A DNA stretch of 64,000 nucleotides from Datnioides undecimradiatus (taxonomy: Eukaryota; Chordata; Actinopteri; Lobotiformes; Datnioididae), in contig WARS01000036.1 of NCBI GenBank assembly GCA_008933995.1, forward strand, positions 20,879,285 through 20,943,284, given 5' to 3'. Under the pieces are notes generated by a model, which was not told the DNA's origin, did no database searches, and saw nothing but the letters and a program-made list of their open reading frames with translations. A program made the position numbers and the translations under genes. Below, one piece after another: positions 56,851 through 64,000 of this stretch. Each line of letters begins with the position of its first letter. Within the stretch, counting starts at the first letter, position 1.

Positions 56851-59800
56851 TTGTTAAACGGCTGCAGAATAAAACACGAAATGTGATCTTTTGTAGTTTA
56901 TGTCAACTTTAAACTTTATTTGAAATATAAAGTTAGAAATAATTTCACTTTGCTGATTTATTTATGTCTGTGTCTGACTCCATATCCTGCATCTGACATT
57001 AGGTGGTGCACCACATCACGCTGAAACACCCACCAGTTATGTTTGAGTGACTTTATAATAGTTGTGCGGTGGCTCTTTGTTTCAACACATTCAGTGAGTG
57101 TGTGCGACCACACAGACACACAACTGCAGTAAATCCTGCAGAAATCTTGGGGAATACCAGCGTCTCAGTGCTCCACATCAGCCCTTGCTGCGCAGCTGCA
57201 AATGTATTCAGATAAAGGTTCAGGGTGAAATGAGCAAGTGTCAGGACGTGTCGCAACTGAGCTGCTTTAATTCCCATTGTTGGATCTGTGGATCACAGGT
57301 CCTGAGATCACAGCGGTGACTCCGAGTGACCCTGCCTTTTCCCAAGGAACAGACGCTCCGAGTTCACACACCCGGAGCTGTGTGCATGCTTTGTGTGCAC
57401 ACAGGACGCCCCGTCACTGCTCGTGAGGAAACAAATTACAGTTTTTGTGCTGCCACACACAGCGAACACTCGTGTTGGGAAATCAGGAGAATGAGAAGCA
57501 GTCCCTCTGCCAGAGACCCGAGGTCCAGAGTGGGTTTAAGATGCAGCAGGGAGGGAGTGGGTGAGCTGGCAGCAGGCCAGCCGGATCTGCGGGGGCGGCA
57601 ACGAGCCCTGTGAGCCGCAACCTTTGCTGCAGCAGGTCACAGGTTCAAAGCCCAGGTGGAGCTTAGAGAACAGACTTCAGCAGACGTGTGCAGCCACAGA
57701 CAGGCTCACCCATAACGCAGAGAAACAACAACAGACATCCATACTTGTTTGGAAATGTGTTTTGTTTATGTGTCAGCTCGGCCTTCTGCCCAAATACCAA
57801 TCAGCTCTTTGGCTCTCCGGCTTCCAGGCCTCCGCTCGGCCAAGATATTTGTCTCACAAATGATGTAAGATCTGCTCTGGAGTGAGATGATGTAAGATCG
57901 AATGTCAGATTACTGCGCACGGACACATGGCTTTAATACGCCGCTGCGGCCAACGTGCATGCCTGCGATGGGTATCAGAGAGCTGTAAGTGCACCACTTT
58001 CCTGTTGACTGTTATCGGCCCACTGAGGGGAGAACGCTGCTGTTGTTTTATATTCACACAAACTGTCAACAAATCCCAGGAAAAGACCAAAGTCAGCAAT
58101 GAGTCAGTCGATCTCTCTGAATGTTCCCCAGCTTCCTGCATCCCGTGGTGCTCAGCCACACACTCACTGATCCCACTGACGAGTTACATCTCCAATAAAG
58201 GGCTGAAAGCTGTTTTTTATAGAACACTAAACAGTTTCTATAGAGAGCAGGTGCTTTGTGTGTTTGTACGTATTTGCACTGTTTCTGCTTCATGGATTCA
58301 CCACCTGTGCACGATATTACTTATGCATCGCTGCAGGAGCTGAAATGCGTTTTCAGCTCTATATGTTTGCTGCAGTTAGAGATCGTTTCCGTGATGCACT
58401 TCAGTCCACTTCAGTCTGTTACACGTTAACATGGTTATATTTGCATTTCCAGTGAAGGTGGAGGAGCATTTAGCAGCTGAGCAGACAGAGCTGGTGGAGC
58501 TGGTGGAAGGATGAACACTGGATTTACTTCTGTCACTTGTAAAGACAGATGACCACAATCAAATGTTAATGTGTAAAACATGTCTGCATGTGTTAATGTG
58601 CAACTGTTTGCAAGAACAATTACTGTGATGACGCACCAGCGTTGTGATTTCAGCCTGGTTCACTGCACCACCACAGAGACGTATGTGTTGATTGCACTTG
58701 AACGCACCTTTACCAGGCCCCTGCAGACTGTCTGCTGCACTCAGTTGTGCCAAACTCCATTAATTACTTTGACAGAGCACGTTGTGTGTAACATGCATGT
58801 TGAGACAGGCTCCAAATCGCTGCAGCAAATGAGCCGTGATGATGCTGGTTGAATGCTATTTGATGCATTGGCTAACTTTAGCTTTGTTAGCACAGCTTTA
58901 GCTCATAGCTAATCCTTTGTTTGAGTTGATGCACGCTGCTGCTCACCGTTTGCGATGTTGCAGCAGGTCCTGGAGGTTCACGAGAACGTCTGTTGAGGAC
59001 TATTTTGAGATGTTATCTGATCCCAAAACTCAACAATGAAGCCAAATCAGCCAAGTTTTGATGTTTAACGTCACTCATAGCGACACTAAGTGCATGAAAA
59101 CAGCTCTGAGGGGTTTATTTACATGTAGGCTCCTCTATGCAATCTCGTATTTCAATAACTAATGTAACTTGTGTGATATTGTTCCTCCTGCATTCACCGA
59201 CACTGCTCTGAAGTGATGCTGAATGTGTGATGCAGTAAATATAAACCATGAGCGCAACAACGCGGCTCCCCCGGTGTGCTTTTGATTCAGCGACAGAGGC
59301 ACAGGTGAGCATTCGCGGGTGTCTTCTCAGCTCTGTTGAAAGTTAGCGGGCAGCACGGTGGGTGGTGGTACTGTGGGGGGTGGGGGGTGGGGGTTAATGA
59401 CATCACATATCCCACCTAAAGAGAAAACAATCAGCGCTCGTCTCTGCAGCTGTAACTCGAGCATCAGTGGATCAGAAACATCCAGTCAGTTTTTCCGACT
59501 CCTCTATTTCTGATGTTGTTTACCGCGACTCATTGTCTGATCTCTGCGTGTTTACGCCAGCGAGGAAAGTGTGTGTCAGTGTGTGTTTGTGTGCGTCAGC
59601 GTGTGTTTGTGTGTGTGCGCCGTTGCCAAGTCAGTTATTGGTGTGAAGAGACTCAACTTTGACTCATTTGACTCCGTGTCTCTCGTCAGGAGGAAGATCA
59701 TTGTGGTCCAAAATAGTCCCTTTGTTGCCCGAGCAGGAAGTCATATTGTGGTGGAGGGGGGGAGGAGGGGGGAGGAGTGGGCCAGAGAAGAGTGAAGTCA

Positions 59801-59929
59801 TGAGGAGGAGAAATGACCTTGGAGACTGTCACACACTCAGGTTCCCACCAGCCCACACACACTCACACACACAGCAGGACACACACGAAGAGATGTACAG
59901 GTCACAAGCTGTTCCACCGACCATAAGAC

Positions 59930-59962
<33 letters not shown>

Positions 59963-60816
59963 CTAACACACGTGGTTTCAGGCCGCAGCGTGCAGGATTT
60001 CGGTGGATCTGTTGCACAAATACAACAAAATAGTCACAATCATGATCTCATCAGTGTTTAATCAACCTCAGGACAGGAGCGACCTGCGTCCTGCCAGTCC
60101 GCCATGTTGTCTCACCGTGTTTCATTCAAACTGTAATTACAACCAGTGAGTACGAGCCACACTGCAGCAAACCGTGCAGCAAGTGCATCCACCTTTATGT
60201 CCAAATAAGGTTAAAATAAAATTAGTCTGATGGCATTAAATTGTAAAACTAGCACAGACGTGATTGTTCTGGATTGCACCGTGCAGACGCAGACGCAGGT
60301 CAACCGTCGTTCCGTGATTTAAAAGAGGAAATCAGCAACAGATGAGTCGAAAAATGAGATTTCCAATAAAAACTCCAGACACCAAAGTTTAGACTCGCTT
60401 CGCCTGAACTCACTTTGCTTCTTAGGTTATCTGTGTCACTTCCTCGGGAGAGCGCGAGTGCGAGCTCCTCGCAGACTTAACGTGAGCCTCTTCGACACAA
60501 TAATCGCAAAAGTTTCACCTGAAGTCGCCAAATCACGTCTGAACACGCTCGCCGGATCTGTTAGACAACGAGAAGGTGTCACCCTGCATCCTTCTCAGGT
60601 GCGTGCTGAGAGGGAGCGTGTGTGTGTGTGCGTGTGTGTGCGATGGGAAGGAAGTGGGTGTGTTCAAATCCAGGACGTTGTCAGGGTATATCTGTCTCCC
60701 GCGGCAACGGCCCTGTCAGTGTCCCCGTCATCGACGCCGCCTCCCCCGCCATGTTAGCAGCTTTGGAGAGCAGCCACCTGCTGTGATGTCACCATCTGTG
60801 ACGCATTTACCTGTCA

Positions 60817-60879
60817 CTGCACACACGCACACACACACACACACGCACACACACACACACACACACACGCACACACAGT
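60817..60879. repeat. (CA)n microsatellite with CG interruptions
   Basis: CA run broken by single CACG steps. Confidence 0.95.
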
Positions 60880-61179
60880 TACTCTGAAAATTACCAGAAA
60901 TTTAAATTTAATTATTTAATTAGTAAAAAGGAAGTTTTCCTCCTGTTTTGTTCCCTGAAAACAACAAAAAAACCAAAGAGCTGGCACACATGCAAACAAC
61001 ACACACACAACACACACAGACACACACACAACACACACAGACACACACACGCAGGTTGTAATTAGTGACATAGAGGTGATGATGAGGAGGAGGGATTCAC
61101 ACGGCGCTGGTCTGACAGCTTTATCAGTTCCACTGTGGTGAGGACAGATGGCTCAACCATCTCCCTGGACTTACTGTAA

Positions 61180-61265
61180 ACACACACACACACACACACA
61201 CGCACACACACACACACCCACACACACGCACACACACGCACACACGCACACACACACACACACAC
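61180..61265. repeat. (CA)n microsatellite with CG interruptions
   Basis: About 85 bases of CA with several CACG and CACC steps. A shorter CA patchwork lies at 61002-61050. Confidence 0.95.
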
Positions 61266-64000
61266 TGTGCTTGGCAATGCACCCTCAAAGGACGCATGTA
61301 TCCGTAGCAGCTTGCTTTACATCAAACCTATACAAACATACATGCTAACACACACGCTCGCTGCAGCAGCTGCAGAGTCAAACATGCTGCACTTCACCCT
61401 GTCTGTGTTATTATGGGATGGCAGCTTCACACACACCAGGGAGGCTGACACACTGTGATGCAAACACACACGTCTGCAGGGAGGAGGCCGAACCTGGCGG
61501 ATTTACACGGAGTGTTAGCTTAAAATGCTAACAATTAGTGATGCAGTCCCATGAAGCTGCAGCAGCAGAAGCCAAGATGTCTCCCACTTGCATCCCATAA
61601 TGCACCTCTGTACCATTTTGACAAACTCTCAAACTCTTAAATCATCGGTCAGCACCGTGTGCTACATTTAGGGCAAAAGGTCAACTTCCTGTTTGGAAGA
61701 AAAGCTCGTTAAACGTTTACATTTACAAACACTGATCAGCTGATTAAAATGCTGCGTGGGATTTAATGAATTCATTTTCATCAGACCAATAAAACAGTAA
61801 ATCTGAGCTTTTGTTCCATAGAATCAAGAATATGTAAAAAAAAAAGTATTTAAACATGTTATTTTTTAATATGTATAAAACATATAATAATAATAATATT
61901 GCATATAAAGTGAAGAAGAGAAGTCAATTATCAGAATAATTACACCTATTAAAACACACAATTTGTCAGATATTCTATGTTTTTAATTGTTTATTTTATC
62001 AAAACCAGCTGATTAAAGGTTGCAATTCACTTTTTTTAAATCCAGGAAATGTCTCAGCGTCCTGCTCATAACGTTCCTCGATCCAGTTCCAGTGAAATCC
62101 CGCCCGTGCTGTCAGCATTCACACGATGAACCGACACCACGCTTGCCAGAAACACTGCATCACTGATTCCTGCAGAGGAAACAAACCCGGCTGCTGCTCA
62201 TTTGACCCGTGACGCTGTCGTTGAGCAACTAGTTTTGATGTGGAAATTGCCTTCGGTTGAATATACAGCGGCGATAGCCTGAGATAGCCCGGGCTCAGCC
62301 TCTGCTTGACTTTGCTTGGCGGGTATCAGGAAATAAATCAGCATCAAAGGAGGCACCCCGGCACAATCAATCACAGATGGTCTCCGGGGCCTTTCAGCTC
62401 TCTGAGAAATGTTGAAGTAATTAACAATTAGCAGTTCAAAGAGGAGGCGATGGGCAATAGCAGAACCCACCTGAACTTGTGTACTTGTAGAGTGAGTGAC
62501 AGTGTGTGCCGGTGTGTGTTTTAACACCCCCTCCGCCCCCCCCATCACCCCTTTTCAAAAGCTCAGTGCTCAGCTGAAGTGCCAATCCACAAGCAGCTAT
62601 TGTGTATTTCAGTGTTGACCTTTCTTAGAACAACGTGAAACGTCCTCAGGAAAAGACTAAAACACATGCGTTAACCTAATACACACTAATACTCCTCTGG
62701 AGGAGCAGCTAAACACAGCCTGAGCATGTGCAATAGGTAAAAACAATACATTAACTCTAAATACCTGCAGCTGTTCGTGCTGTATTCGCCTTTAATTGTT
62801 CGGAATTGTTGCATATTTACTGTGACATGACTCATGGAGCCATTACAAAGCTGTAAATGTATGTTTTTATAGTATTGTATCCTTTTTTAGCAGAAAAATG
62901 AAGGTTTCTATGTTTTTTACTCAGCCCAGGTTTGTATTTTTCATTCTTTTCTTGTCATATTCATCACAACATAGGGTAGAAAACGGTAAAGTGTGCAAAT
63001 ATAGATATAATAATATTTAAATAAAAGTGCAACTTAACAAAATATCAATAAACAAACAGGAAATAAGTTGCAGTCTCTGGGGGTTTTGCATGCATGTGTA
63101 TTTTATTGATTTAATGATGTCAATGACATTTGCACATTGAGTCCTGTGCGCCAGGATACTGTAACGATTGTATTATGATGCAGAAAAAGGTTTTCATATG
63201 CACCCCGGATTAAAAACGTGTGTTTGGCCACATGCCGGACAAACAAGCTTCTCTAAACTAGTAAGATCAAACATGCATATGTCAGAATTTAGCCTCTAAC
63301 TGGCTAAAATGCATGTTCAGCATCACCTGCGTGACTTTATGTGAATAAAATCATTATTATTGTCTGTTCTTTAAGTTTAAATATGAGTAAATCATCTGAT
63401 TTGTTCATTAAGGGGGAAACAAGCTGTATGAACTCAATACTGTTTATTATTCTGAGACACTGGTGAGAACCTGTTGATAATGTTTAATGTCCGTTCAGAC
63501 CCTTTTAAGCCTCCTTTAATTGATAATCTGCTTTTTTTAACACCTAACCCTCTGCAGACTCCTTCAAATCGCTTCACATGAGGAAGTATCACCCCAAATT
63601 CATTCACAGTCTGCAGACATTTGTCCTCAATCTGTGGACGATTTACTAATTTGATATCTTAGAGGGTCCTATTGTTCTAGCTTGTAATCCTATTTCCCCC
63701 CCTCCCCTTTTTTAAATCATGACTGGCCGTTTCCTTTTCCTGCTGCAGCCCAGAGCAGAGCTGATGACTTAATTGTTTTCTTTCTGGCTTCAAACTGCCC
63801 AACAACGATCTGCCCCTGGGAACCCGCCATGTCTGCCATTAGCCCGGGGGCATGGAATCCGGTGACACAGACTGCGTGAGTGTGTGAATGTCGACGAGTA
63901 AATGCCTCCATGTGCGCTTTCGTGTGTGTGTGTGTGTGTCCCTGCAGCATGAGTGGCAGGCGTGCTTAAGCCCACTTTGTAGCGATGTGTGGGAAGCCAG

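Larger units (their letters stand above)
54000..64000. other. gene-free region, last part
   Basis: No gene recognised. It contains candidate regulatory blocks at 54.04-54.33, 62.24-62.47 and 63.59-63.88 kb, a 71-bp tandem duplication at 56713-56850, a G-rich tract at 59375-59393 and many CA/TG arrays (56010-56028, 59931-59960, 60817-60879, 61002-61050, 61180-61265, 63924-63939). In human the next gene beyond ARGLU1 is NALF1 (FAM155A). I did not see its conserved exons here. Confidence 0.7.

Noticed and set aside
57600-57660. tRNA-like or SINE-like GGTTCAAAGCCC word
   Set aside because: The B-box-like match is weak, and no A box, cloverleaf or terminator T run was found at the right distance.
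34600-64000. Possible NALF1 (FAM155A) exons, expected next to ARGLU1 by human synteny
   Set aside because: None of its conserved cysteine-rich segments were recognised in the open frames on either strand. The gene probably starts beyond the window.
1-64000. CRISPR arrays, bacterial operons, retroviral or transposon coding genes
   Set aside because: The direct repeats are microsatellites or minisatellites of eukaryotic type. No reverse transcriptase, transposase, integrase, capsid or envelope-like open frame was recognised.

Overview
The window is vertebrate nuclear DNA, most likely from a percomorph-like teleost fish. Its genes are split by GT-AG introns. The intergenic DNA is dense in (CA)n/(TG)n microsatellites, and one dispersed repeat ends in an AATAAA/ATTGA-type tail typical of fish genomes. 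Two complete protein-coding genes can be rebuilt exon by exon, both on the minus strand. They are ephrin-B2 (efnb2a-like, five coding exons, 333 aa) and arglu1 (four coding exons, 268 aa). The EFNB2-ARGLU1 neighbourhood is the same as on human chromosome 13, which supports both calls.

Layout from low to high coordinates: 1-2807 is the 3' UTR and downstream flank of efnb2a. 2808-22710 is the efnb2a coding span, with coding exons at 22598-22710, 14082-14365, 6120-6212, 4901-5011 and 2808-3208 in transcript order. Introns 1 and 2 are about 8 kb each and hold most of the simple repeats plus several AT-rich, enhancer-like blocks. 22711-27436 is a CpG-rich intergenic stretch carrying the efnb2a promoter and, at its upper end, the 3' UTR of arglu1. 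27437-34375 is the arglu1 coding span (exons 34044-34375, 31018-31243, 28065-28148, 27437-27601). From about 34.6 kb to 64 kb no gene is recognisable. That stretch holds simple repeats, a degenerate ATAGC pentamer array, GTTAGC-rich islands and several candidate conserved regulatory elements.

The genes have separate jobs. Ephrin-B2 is a membrane ligand for Eph receptors with reverse signalling through its cytoplasmic tail. It is a marker of arterial endothelium and acts in boundary formation and axon guidance. Arglu1 is a nuclear RS-plus-glutamate-rich splicing and transcription co-regulator. The best non-standard observation is inside arglu1 intron 2. A 110-nt candidate cassette (28724-28833) has good splice sites, continues the reading frame of exon 2 for 31 codons, then stops. 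It is probably the fish counterpart of the autoregulatory alternative splicing described for the ultraconserved element in mammalian ARGLU1 intron 2. I found no mobile-element coding sequence, no retroviral element, no RNA gene and no evidence for a wholly new system.
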